Assembly (NCBI GenBank): GCA_963556195.1
Contig: OY744520.1
Location: 5,216,632-5,280,631 of the forward strand
From: Sepiola atlantica
Lineage: Eukaryota > Mollusca > Cephalopoda > Sepiida > Sepiolidae
Reading direction: 5' to 3'
DNA length: 64,000 nucleotides
Part shown: positions 35,334 through 46,450 of the stretch, in pieces
How positions within the stretch are numbered: the stretch's first letter is position 1
How the letters are laid out: every line of letters begins with the position of its first letter
The notes under the pieces: generated by a model
Database searches by the model: none
What the model saw: only the letters and a program-made list of their open reading frames with translations
Told to the model about the DNA's origin: nothing
Program-made: the position numbers and the translations under genes

Positions 35334-36614
35334 TCTATTATATAAAGGCCAGTTGTCTGTATGTTTGTCTGTTTGTTTGTCTGTCTGTTTGTATGTCCAG
35401 CTACTCCTCAAAAACTACTCGGCAAACTGTCAACAAGTTGACATCTTTAGGACCGGACCACACCTGGGAGCATAATATCTCAAAATTACAAAAAAGAAAT
35501 GTCCCCGGGGGGTCAACGGGGTCAGTTTTCGGGGGCGGGTCTGTTTTTTTGAAACTTTTTCAATGTTATTTACTGGTGATTTTGAAATCAGCCTATGTAT
35601 TCATGTAACAACTTGATAAAAATGCACTGTCCGGTTGGATCAAGTCATCCCATAACTTCTGTCCGGATGTATCAATAACAGTGAAACAAGGGTTGCTCAA
35701 TCACATCCGCACCTAGCAACCTAAACTTATTTCTTTTAAAATAAAAATAGTTCTTAGGGGGAAGGGGGAGGAGAATGTTTGGGACGCGGGTGGGGGGGAG
35801 AATGTTTGGGTTGCGAGTGGTGGGGTGGGGGGCATTATCAACATCTTCATCCTGCGGGGGTGCTTATAGGACCTGGAGGTTTCTGAAGTATATGGATCTG
35901 GGCGGGGGGTTCTTCTGCAGTATATGCACCAGGGGAGAGGCGCTTCTACAATATAGGACCCAAGGGCTTCTGCAGTATAGGAACCAGGGGTGCTTCTACA
36001 ATATAAGACCCGGATGCTTCTGCAGAATAGGGACCATGGGTGCTTATGCAGTATAGGGATCAGGGCTGCTTCTACAGTATAGGGGCCAGGGGTGCGTCTA
36101 CAGTATAGGACCCAGCACCGGGGGTGCTTCTACAATATAGGACCCGAATGCTTCTACAGAATAGGGACCATGGGTGCTCATGCAGTATAGGCACCGGGGG
36201 TGCTTCCACAGTATAGGATCTAGAGGCTTCCGCAGTACAGGGACGGGGGGTGCTTCTGCAGTATAGCCACCGGGACGCTTCTACAGTATAGGAACCAGCA
36301 CCGGGGGTGCTTCTACAGTATAGGACCCAGCACCGGGGGGGGGGGGGCTTCGTCAATTTAGGACCCAGAGGCTTCGGCGTTGTCCGGGAGAAAAGTTCTA
36401 AATGTCCTAGATAGAGCTACTGTAGTGTTTCTCTTCGGACTATTGTGCAGATGAAAAGGAGGGGGGATCGGTAAGAGTTGTTTTAGTAGTGCTCTGGAAG
36501 CCATCTTGATTTTCTAAATACTCGGCGTTGTCCGGGAGAAAAGTGCTCAATATCCTATTTTGCTTGCAGAGAGGAGGAGGGAGAGCCCCGGACAACGCCG
36601 GGTACCCCTGCTAG
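35334..36614 (+). mobile_element. Non-autonomous Helitron, 1.28 kb
   Basis: The element starts TCTATTATATAAAGGCCAGT after an A and ends CGCCGGGTACCCCTGCTAG before a T. Helitrons start with TC, end with CTRR after a GC-rich hairpin, and insert between A and T; all of these are seen here. The 5' end is followed by a (TGTTTGTCTGTC)n-like tract. Near the 3' end the segment CGGCGTTGTCCGGGAGAAAA occurs twice (36377, 36522) and pairs with the terminal CCCGGACAACGCCGGG. There is no Rep/helicase coding. It carries the minisatellite at 35855-36370. Confidence 0.82.
35855..36370. repeat. G-rich minisatellite inside the Helitron
   Basis: About 16 degenerate units of roughly 28-35 bp, around GGTGCTTCTACAGTATAGGA with CCAGCACCGGGG. 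The minus-strand frame through it (YTVEAP-like repeats) is a by-product. Confidence 0.85.
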
Positions 36615-36619
36615 TCATA

Positions 36620-37165
36620 AATAAAATTAAATAAATGTTACCCTGGTATAATAGTGATAATTAAGTTTTCTGAAACACGTATACACATGGAAAGGTATTG
36701 TTCAGTGTTAATTTGGGGCATTGATTACAAAATATTAATTATGTCATATGTTTTGTATTCTACTGAATTATGGTTGCGAATCTCGCTAGGTTAAGCCACG
36801 TTGATGAGTCATGTAGTGACAAAACAGGTGTCTGTAGATAATTGTATTTGATAACATATATATGTTTCTCCCTATCTGGGGGCATCACGTTGGTGAGGGA
36901 AGAGTGTTCCCAATTAGCATTTAGGTCGAGTGTTTTTCGTTCAATCTTATAGCGGGCAAACTAAACAAATAAATGACATCTACAAAAGAGGCGAATTGGC
37001 ATAGAATTTGGAATGTTTAATCATGTTGAATTCCACTATAATTAGAACTATACTCCCCTAGTGAATGGTAGTGAGACAATCGTAGAAGACAATTTACTAA
37101 AATTTTGATTAATTGCAGCTAATGAGAAAGATAAAGAAATGCTATTTTTTCTTTTATGTTTCTTA
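36620..37165. other. Intergenic, with one decayed hammerhead-like motif
   Basis: At 36801-36835: TTGATGA, stem GTCA/TGAC around TGTAG, then AAAAC with AGGTGTC. This is one hammerhead layout with C3 and G12 substituted. Nothing else was recognised. Confidence 0.4.
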
Positions 37166-37167
37166 TA

Positions 37168-37525
37168 TACAGGGTGATTCATAAGTCACGTAGCTATTTA
37201 TTTTTGAAATTCGCAAGTTAAAAAATACGATAATACAAAACAGAAAGTTTATTCAACAAATTCATTTATGGGAGTTGAAAATTACAGCAAATTTTCAAAA
37301 TGTCCACTTTCTTTTTTGCAAGGAATTTACGACTCTTTGTAGCATATTTGATTGATTATGGTGTTGTGCGAAGGGGGCTTTCTGTTCACATCACGTTTCC
37401 ATTGCCTAACAAATAGCAGTAATTAGAGAGTAAGATAACAATTATCAAAAGTTCATAGTATGTGTGTGCTTCATATGGTAATCATTTTAAATAGCTAAGT
37501 GAAGTGACTTATGAATCACCCTGTA
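37168..37525. mobile_element. mariner-type MITE, 354 bp, with TA duplication
   Basis: CAGGGTGATTCATAAGTCAC (37170-37189) is the exact complement of GTGACTTATGAATCACCCTG (37504-37523). TA lies on both outer sides, as in Tc1/mariner insertions. There is no transposase frame, so it must have been moved in trans. Confidence 0.9.
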
Positions 37526-38102
37526 TATTATTTTTTTCTTCAGTTAATATCTTACTAGGAAGGTGTGGTAGAGAGAGAGGGGGTAGGGAGAGAATAGAGG
37601 ATGGAGCGGGAGAGAGCATGTATTATATTCTTATCCACCTGCCCTGAAGGCGTAAATTAGAGGGATGGCCAATTTAGCGTTTGCGATGGAATTAGAAATA
37701 TATTAGTTTTTCAAAATGTCTAATTGAGAAAATTAGTTTTTCTTAATTTGGGGGCAGGCATTTAATTGCCAGTTTTCACATATAAAATTCCCAATTATCT
37801 AAATCTGAAAACCCAGATGAAAATTGGTCCGGGATGAGTTTTCAATTAAAACGATTCATTATCATCATGATAAGAAGCAGGTGATAAAGAGATACTGGTC
37901 TTATGTTAGGCATGCATTGGAAGGGGGGGGGCTCGGTCAGCAGTCTTGTGTCATACTTTGAACAGGTGCAAAACAATCAAATACAACAATAGCATATATA
38001 ACTTTAGGCCGAGTGCGAACATGAAGTTATGGAGTGCATGAACAAAAACAAAACGAAGAGATTTACTTGCATGTTTGTTTTATTCTAGAGTATGCTAAAT
38101 TT

Positions 38103-38405
38103 TTTATCATAGTTCACCCCAAACAAGGCAGGCCGCCACTGTAGACGTAAGGGGCTACTGAGAAAAAGGGTGAAAGTTTGGGCGTGTCAGCCTAAATTGG
38201 GAGCTGTGCAGCGAGATGTCTGTTTACATTAGTTTTAAATTTCTGTATGTCAGTAACGTCGGGGAAACAGTGAGCAGGGATGGAGTTCCAGAGTTTAGCA
38301 GCACGAGGAAAGAAGCTTTTGGAGTAGAAAGCTCTTCGGCATCTGGGGATTTCCACCGTGAATGGATGGGATTTGGCAAATTTTGCCGTATGCTTCATAT
38401 GTCTT
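38103..38405 (-). pseudogene. 5'-truncated LINE 3' end, same family as 15.3 kb
   Basis: The minus-strand frame 38398-38192 reads HPFTVEIPRCRRAFYSKSFF, PRAAKLWNSIPAHCFPD and ends HLAAQLPI. The 3' UTR shares AAGGCAGGCCGCCACTGTAG with the 15.3-kb copy. It keeps only about the last 70 codons, the usual outcome of incomplete reverse transcription. Confidence 0.85.
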
Positions 38406-38409
38406 GCTG

Positions 38410-39530
38410 ACTGCTTTTATTTCTAACTGACTCACTATTTCAACTTTCCGTAATCACAGCTTTGCATCCAGCAGCTCCACTTTTAACATCTAAAAGAATA
38501 TTGCCATTGCTCGCTTTTTTTCTTCAGCCACTCTCCAAGCAGAAGATTAATTGAGAGTAGCGTACTGAATATGTGTGTACACGGCAGCTGAGTCTCTGGA
38601 CATTTACGGTACGAGACAAATGTGGCCCTGAATAATTTCGCACCTCTCATCAGTTTTTGAAGTTATTCTATGTTATTTAAATAAGCGTTACTAATTGCAA
38701 ACCAACATTTAAAGTAAACATCATTAGAGGCAGAACAAAACACCGATGTTCCACTATGTAACATATCGGCAGGTAATGTTTTTGAAGTTACTATAATTTC
38801 TATTAGCGTTACGTTTAAAATGTGTCGTAGGATCCAGGGTGAGGATTAAGGTTAGAGTGTACGTTTATTGTTAGAGTTTAGGATTATGCTTTCTTTGCAT
38901 TTTAAACAAAAAATCAACTTATTTTTTTTAATTTACTGCAGCGATATTTGATATTGGGTGTGTTCGCATCATGCAGAAAATTAATATTTCATTTTGAAAT
39001 TATATTAAATATAGGACATTTATACTATGAATTTAGCTAACGTGGTTGAGAAAATAATAAGAAAGTCAGGAGCGATACCTGACAAAAAAAACTAGGAAAA
39101 TATTTCTCTCAGCACTGATTAGACTAGGAGAGACGTGCTTCTGTGATGGCTTGTCAGAGGGGCTAGGCTGAATATTTAATATTACTGTAGTCTAAGAGCA
39201 ACTTAAAGATTTTTTTTAAAAAGATACACTTATCTAAACGCAATACTGTGTACTGTTTTATTTTGTCCAACTACCTATGACAATTACTGCTATAGTCGCT
39301 ACTAAGAAAAAAGAAAAAGATTATCTATTGTCACCGCTGAAGAAGAAGAAGAAGAAGAAGAAGAAGAAGAAGAAGAAGAAGAAGAAGAAAGAAATCAACT
39401 TAATACACCGCCATAGTTACGCTGATTACTAAAAAGACAAGACGTCACGACTAGTTGAGCTGTTTCCAACATGCTAACAAAACACAACTGTTTATGTAAC
39501 GCGCAACAAGATTTGCTGCGGAGACAAATG
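38410..39530. other. Intergenic, with (GAA)n at 39342-39390
   Basis: One GAA triplet array of about 16 units. No other supported feature. Confidence 0.6.
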
Positions 39531-39539
39531 ACTGAAACG

Positions 39540-39935
39540 ATCCAGCGGCAGGTTTTATTTACTCCTCTCCAGGAGTTAGGCACAAGGCCAGTTTTTATCC
39601 TACTCCCACAAGTAAGATGTGACCCAAGATCAGGTCGGGAAAGTGGGGTTTGAAAAGCCAGCGCCCGAGAAAGTGAGCACTCTGGCCATTAAAAATTGCC
39701 TGGGCAGCCCCGTCGGCATTCCCCGGTAGGGGCGCCTCAGACAGTAAGCAATAAACTTACTCCGCGCCAAAGAGGGGAGGCAAAGCCTGGGAGAGTGGAC
39801 CTCCTAGAACTGCACAGGACAGATCCATTGACCGGCGTAAGTCAAGCCCCGATGGACAAGACAATACGAGTATTGAGTGCAGTATCCATCGGAACAAATA
39901 CTACACTTTGATCTTAACCAAAAGGCCAAAATTTG
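39540..39935 (-). mobile_element. U2 snRNA-headed SINE, minus-strand copy
   Basis: The minus strand starts TTTTGGCCTTTTGGTTAAG, then ATCAAAGTGTAGTATTTGTT CCGATGG. The body is the same as at 26973, with an extra segment before the tail (GTGCTCACTTTCTCGGGCGC TGGCTTTTC) that is also seen at 9980. It ends GGAGAGGAGTAAATAAAACC. It lies about 50 bp from the sequence bounding the (GAA)n region. No clear target duplication was found. Confidence 0.85.
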
Positions 39936-42900
39936 AGTTCTCAACTGTAATGTGAGTGTTATTTCGTTATTTCGTTTTTCATTTGCGACTGCTTTCTATG
40001 AGTATTTTCTTTTTAATTTATTGTAATTGCCTTTAACGTCATCAAACTTATCCGAGGTACGCAATTATTCAAGAACATAATTGTCTAGGAACAAAACGTC
40101 AATGTACACATTTGTTTTGTACGCAGTTGTCCGGGAGACAAATGCCCATGACTCAACTGTCCTCGGACCGGAAGTCAAGAAAACATAGAAATATATGAAG
40201 ATCGGTCTCTTTTTCTTTTACTCACTGGACGAGCAGATGTTTATATTTCGCATTCTAGGAGTTTCCTCATAATCGACAAACTAATATAGACTTGAAGAAC
40301 GACCTAAAAACCTATCAGTCTATCATACTAATACTGAGTTGCACTAATTCAGCATACAGGTTAAGCATGAATTTAGCAATGATCAGTTTCATTATAGAAA
40401 CAAAAAAGCATAAAGAAAGCGCATGGTTTTGCTACAATATTTCACTTGAGATTAATAGGTTACGTAAAATATAGGGTAGTGAATGTGAGCTACGTGGCGA
40501 GAAAGGAGCTGTGACGTAACGAAAGAAAATTGCATTCCGGAAAGACGGAGTATTGTGAGACGTGGCATAATGATAGACTAGAAACGCTCTCTTTGGTACT
40601 TTCTTCAAGACAAGGCAGACGTATTTTGAAGGACTTCTTTCCTTTATAGTAAGAGTGTTAGAGGCAAATCTCATGATGTGTAAATCTTTAAAACGAAAAC
40701 AAAACGACAAATATTGAAACCCAAGCGAATAATTAACTTATATTAGACATTTATGACGGAGTATTGTGAGACGTTGTATAATGAAAGACTAGACACGCTT
40801 TTATATTAGACATTTCTGACTACTGCGAAGTGAGACGCTATTATATTAATATTAGAACTGGCTCGACGAACAACACCAGACATACCAAAGCTTAATAGAA
40901 AATAATTTGATAAATGCGATTGAGATAACTATGCGTGTGTACCCTGTATGTAAATATAAAGTTTACTTCAGAATATATCTACTATATTGTACATCGCAAC
41001 AATTAATCCATCCTAGAGTTTATTCTGCAGCGGTTTTAGGTTTTGTTATTTAGTTTTATGGAATATCAACCCATTTGAGGTGTTTAATGCCAGATTGTAT
41101 TTTTCTTTGTAAAATGTGCATGCTTCAAATTTTTTATGTTTTTTAAATATGTATAGATCAATTTTGTAAGCAAATATGTTTTCAATAAATAGTGTGTAAA
41201 CGATAGATCCTACATAACTCATGCTGACATATACTGCTACTCTTGGTCAGATGGATCTGGAAGTAATCGCAACTAAAACGTAACTCTACGCTTACTCAAA
41301 GTCCGAAATCGCTGGCTCACTACCGGATGTAGTTTAGTGTCATACCCATGGCAGATTCTGTTTAACACATTGATGGAAGCTTAGCAGGTACTTCTATTCT
41401 AGGTATGGTGAATCTTAAAGGAATAACAATTGAGACGTAACTCTACATAGCTAAGGCTCCAGATTCGGGCGTCACCGGTGTATGTAGTTTAAGGTAATAT
41501 CCAAGATCAGCTTGCAGTATACAGAGTTTGAGTAGTAGCTAGAGTTTGGAAGAATGGTAGGCTGAAGAAAAATGTGTTTAAAAATTAAAAAATATAAAGG
41601 GTTGGGAATTATTAATTTCGAGATGTGTGGAAAGGATTCCGAGTCAGTAGGTGATAATTAAGAGATGCTTTTAATAATTTATATTTGGTCAAGTAAACTT
41701 TCACTATTCAAGATTCGGATATTTTTAAAAGCAGAAACAATTGTTTGGTATTTGCATCATTGCGTATAATTATCATCAGGTTTCTTCTCAATAGCAGACA
41801 CGCCTGGCGTTGCCCGGGAATGAATGAGAATATTGCGTATGCCTGCTCTACTTCCTGAAACCCATATTAGAACTTGTTATTTTTAATTTCTGTGATTTTC
41901 AAGTAATAAAATAAAATGGCTTCTTTGCTGTTCATAGATGGTTTATGCGAACATTGACCCAACAATATTATTGTACCTCCCCCTCAATATACAATTAATA
42001 TTTCCCTCTAATGAATATGTTACATGTTACATGTTACAAAATAAGATATTCGTACATTTCATAGGATTTTGACGTCTCAAAAATAATTTCAACAAAGTAA
42101 TAAATTGTGGAATTTACATAAAGTCTCGCTAGTAGATTATTATTGCTCATAATTTGTACATTTTTTCATTTATTCTTCTTATTATTATTTAATGGAACCT
42201 TTACTTAAGGGAAATAAATTCGTAAAAACATTTGATAGTTGTACAAGATAGAAACATCGGCTATCATCGGCTATCATCGGCTATTTCTGTAAAAAATACG
42301 AAGCTAAGTTCTCGTTAAATTCTATACAGCAGCATTCTAAGAATGCAGACGATAACTTAATCGATGGCTTTTCATGTTTTCTAAATGATGAAGAATGATG
42401 CCTATAATTTAACATATCTGGTAAAAACATTTTTATTATTGACGATTCGTCAAATATTGCCAAAATCATAAACATTTGGCAGAAAACAGGATTTGTAGTA
42501 ACCATGATACAAATTGTATTTAGATTCGCCTGCCAGACATATTATTTGCCATGTGTAAGTTGCCAATAATACATTTCCAGAAAAAATGGTAATTCTTTCG
42601 ATAGTTCGAAAAATAGTAGTATTTTGTTACCGCTGTGCATATAAGATGGCCTCTTCTCATGAAATTGAAATAAGTTTTCTACTTTTAGATCTTAGTAGGG
42701 TCAATAATGCTAGAAACCTATTAAGCGAGTAACGATGTATACCTGAATAAGAACCATTCATTGAAAACGTGTCGAGGCGCTTTAATGTGTTTGTAATAAA
42801 ATGATACGATAGTCGACTAAACTCTTATCTCTTGTTCTTCCTAGTCAGACATTCTGTTAGGGCAACATACTGTTAGGGGAAACCTAACAAAATAAAATCG

Positions 42901-43450
42901 AGTTATTTCCCTTGAATCAAAATGTAAGAGTTACCGCCCTTGGATTAAAGAAGTCCTCTGCGGACAGTTAAAAGTAAACAGGACGGCCTCACAATCAAAC
43001 AATCATATCGCGTTCACTGGTTATTTTACATTCCAAATTAATCAGTGTGTTTGTTAAATAAATCTGTTAAAGTTTCTACTTCGTACTTCATTTTTCTGAG
43101 TTGTAATTGAACCGAAAAGTATCAACATCCAGGCGTAAAACATTCACAGCAAGAACTCGTTTTCCTACAACAACAAAAAAGACATTATTATCTTAATCCA
43201 TGTGTTTAACGTAAGGCAAAATGTCCATTGTTTTTTCTCATCTGTAGAACACATTACCACGGGACTATTTCCTTGCAGACTAATATTCGTTTTCAAATCC
43301 AATGTCAACAAAGACTTTTCATAAAATGTCCCTATAACTAATCAAAGTGTGTTCACTACATTAATCATTTTCAGCCATCTCATAATATTGCTCATCATTA
43401 AGCCGACAATCTATCACTCTCATTGACTCTTATCCTCGAGTGGATTCTGG
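39936..43450. other. Intergenic, no identifiable gene
   Basis: About 3.5 kb. Small features only: a short direct duplication around 40540-40860 (GGAGTATTGTGAGACG and TATATTAGACATTT each occur twice), GCGTTGCCCGGGAATG at 41812 resembling a decayed Helitron 3' end, and a 10-bp repeat (CATCGGCTAT, three copies) at 42255-42284. Minus frames at 40432-40710 and 42281-42505 resemble nothing I know. Confidence 0.45.
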
Positions 43451-43462
43451 CCTTAATAAATG

Positions 43463-44165
43463 GTGACTCATAACTAAATAAAAAACTTTTTAAAACAAAA
43501 CTCATAACTAAATAAAAAAAACTTTTTAAAACAAAACTCATAACTAAATAAAAAAAACTTTGAAAAACAAAACTCATAACTAAATAAAAAACTTTTTAAA
43601 ACAAAACTCATAACTAAATAAAAAACTTTTTTATACAAAACTCATAACTAAATAAAAAAAACTTTTAAAAACAAAACTCACAACTAAATAAAAAACTTTT
43701 AACAACAAAACTAATAACTAAATAAAAAAACTTTTAAAAACAAAACTCATAACTAAATAAAAAACTTTTAAAAACAAAACTCATAACTAAATAAAAAACT
43801 TTTAAAAACAAAACTCATAACTAAATAAAAAACTTTTAACAACAAAACTAATAACTAAATAAAGAAACTTTTAAAAACAAAACTCATAACTAAATAAAGA
43901 AACTTTTTAAAACAAAACTCATAACTAAATAAAAAACTTTTTAAAACAAAACTCATAACTAAATAAAAAAACGTTTAAAAACAAAACTCATAACTAAATA
44001 AAAAAAACTTTTTAAACAAAACTCATAGCTAAATAAAAAAAACTTTTTAAAACAAAACTCATAACTAAATAAAAAACTTTTAAAAACAAAACTCATAACT
44101 AAATAAAAAACTTTTTAAAACAAAACTCACAACTAAATTTTAAAAACTTTTAAAAACAAAACTCT
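43463..44165. repeat. A-rich minisatellite, about 33-bp unit
   Basis: About 21 units of CTCATAACTAAATAAAAAAC followed by TTTTAAAAACAAAA, varying in A-run length. No open frame. Confidence 0.95.
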
Positions 44166-44928
44166 CTCTTGCAGATGATTCTTATTTATTTTCGTGAATT
44201 TCCGGAAAACTTCGATTAGAACCTAAGAAGATTGTTTTTATTCTTTTGTTTGTTTCTTTAACACAGAATAATCGCTAGAAAAGCGGGAGATTTGTCAAAC
44301 GGTAATTTACTTTTACAAAGAAAAACTTTCATAAAGTTTTCCAAAAGCCTAATATTATAATACACTCACAAATACTCAAAATCTTTTCCGTGCACTTCAT
44401 ATCAGCGTATTGACCTAGTAATTCAAGCTCGCGTTGTACATTGAAAATTAACTTACCGAATATTATTACAATCTCTTGCCAAACACGTTTTGAAATCAAG
44501 GGAGGCGCGAGAGCGCTCTACCCCTTAATAGACCTCACCAATGGCCTATGCTCGAAATCTCATTTCTTTGATCAATCATAACTCAAAAACCAATAAACCA
44601 AATTAGTTAAAACGTTGCACAAAATGTTTATTTGATAGGTTCTATAAGTGTGTAGAATGTCAGCATCATTAGTCAAGGCAACCCAGAGATCCAGGAAGTC
44701 CAATCATGAAATCATGTTATCTGTGTGTACGTACGTATGTGCCACCCTGTATCTCATCAACTATTTGATGGATTCAGCTGATTTTTGGCAGAGATAGAGG
44801 TTCTAGGGTCTAGTTGGTGGCATTTGAATTTCAGTTTAGCATATACCTTGATTAGTCAAACTACCAACTATATCAGTTATGAGAAGGCATTGTATTGAGG
44901 CATAGCCTTTACAAAAGTAGTGACATTC
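44166..44928. other. Intergenic
   Basis: No identifiable gene. GCCACCCTGTATCTCATC near 44741 may be part of the end of the mariner-like element to the right. Confidence 0.4.
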
Positions 44929-45325
44929 CATGAAAAATTGCCAGTATACTGAAATCATATGCCCTTAATAGGGTGAAGATAAAAATTCATATACATTAAA
45001 TGTACAAAAGCAAGGAAATTCCCAAATGTGTACACTTTTATTGTCATTAAAGGTATGACTACATATCAACACAACCATTTCATTATCACATCACTACAGT
45101 ATAAATCTCTATGCATGAGCGGATGAAGTGTGTGAGGTGCGCTGAAGAAAAATTCCTACCAGTAAAATACATAGCTTTGTTGTGCTCGCATACTCTTAAT
45201 GACAATAAAAGTGTAAAAATTTGGGAATTTCCTTGCTTTTGTAAATTTAGTGTATATTCATTTTCATCTTAACCCTATTAAGGGCATATTATTTCAGTAT
45301 ACTGGCATTTTTCATGGAATCATCA
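44929..45325. repeat. Inverted repeat inside or beside a mariner relic
   Basis: The left arm (CCATGAAAAATTGCCAGTAT ... CCCTTAATAGGGTGAAGAT ... CAAGGAAATTCCCAAATGTG) is mirrored on the right (AATTTGGGAATTTCCTTGCT ... TTAACCCTATTAAGGGC ... ATACTGGCATTTTTCATGG). Arms are about 125 bp around a 140-bp non-repeated centre. Confidence 0.8.
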
Positions 45326-45330
45326 ATAGA

Positions 45331-45500
45331 GTTTTCTATGCCGCGTCGACGTTTCTGAGTTTCTGCTAATAACAAGCTCCAAACACAGTAATCCATGACA
45401 TTTAAGTCTGGGCTTTTTGAGGGCCAATCCTCCGGTGCAATGAAACCAGGAGTAGATTGCTTAAGAAATTGAATTGAAGCTCTAGCTCAAATTCCCCGCT
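45331..45500 (-). pseudogene. mariner/Tc1-like transposase fragment
   Basis: The minus strand encodes a fragment containing APEDWPSKSPDLNVMDYCVW and then SLLLAETQKRRRGIENS. The SPDLN...DY block is the region of the third catalytic acid in mariner-type DDE/D transposases. Only about 50 residues remain, so the copy is dead. Confidence 0.75.
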
Positions 45501-45914
45501 TTTCTCGCAACCACCCCGTATATATTAGATGACCCGTGACCCTGCATATCGTTACAGTAGAAATATAAATTCACGATTATAAAACAATTTTCGTTGCGGA
45601 AGTCGCTAATAAAAAATAATATTGTGTTTGTTCGAACTTTTCTGAGCACTAACCTATTTCAAATTACGAAACGAGCGACAGCATTGAGATATGCGTATAG
45701 TCTCAATGTTCTGTTCTAGGCTTTTTCACTCGTTCGTTTTCGTACTATTTTTTTAATCGTTCCTTCGTCTGCTGACTTTTCCTCTTCACTCACTGTTCTT
45801 TTTTTCTATCTAACGTATTTACGGACACGTTTCATAGCGTGTAAGTCTATTTTTTACATCTCGAACCTATTGTCATTATGTATCGGATTTTTTTAGATGT
45901 GGATTGATAATCTG

Positions 45915-46450
45915 TATTATTTGGATTATTTAAAACTACTGTTCTTATATTGGATGTTATTCTAACAACGATTCGTTCGATGTAACCCCCGATTTTCTTC
46001 AGATGTGTCTTGTAGAATTCTGGAATCTTTAAAGAATTTCGAACGGGACTTATTTGATCCATGGGGGTAGATTGCTCTCGTTCCGTCAGCCATGATCGGG
46101 TAGAAGTCTTGAGTAATTGTTGATTATATTTACTTTAAACTAATTATAACTTAGCACTTTATCCATTGCGCCACTCGTCTATGTGGAAAAACTAGTACGA
46201 ATTTTAGGAGTCTTAAACCTCTTTTTGGTTTAGATAAGTAGTGTTACTACTTATTAGTATATGGGTTTATTTAATGGTGTTCAAATCTATGCTTTTCATA
46301 TGTGTTTTTCTTAGAAATTCTGTACAGATTCCGGGGTTCGACATAAATGTTCCCGAGTTTGACAAGACGTATCTTCACAAGGTCGGAGGTTAGATCGGTC
46401 GAAATGTTGTGAAAACGAATAGTAGTCCGAATAATCTACATAATTCACAC
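45915..46450. repeat. Diverged inverted pair of the 0.3-kb hammerhead-like family
   Basis: The minus-strand half at 45964-46003 and the plus-strand half at 46371-46412 each carry the CTGAAGA / GAAA-type motif. Both are accompanied by ACTACTGTTCTTATATTGGA-type or AATAGTAGTCCGAATAAT outer sequence. The two arms are about 370 bp apart and more mutated than at 0.3 kb. Confidence 0.55.

Noticed and set aside
35775..36356. Frames of about 93 codons on both strands
   Set aside because: By-products of the G-rich minisatellite within the Helitron.
37832..37860. GGATGAGTTTT-CAATT-AAAACGAT hairpin resembling a hammerhead stem II
   Set aside because: The CTGA and GAAA core elements are absent; only a simple hairpin remains.
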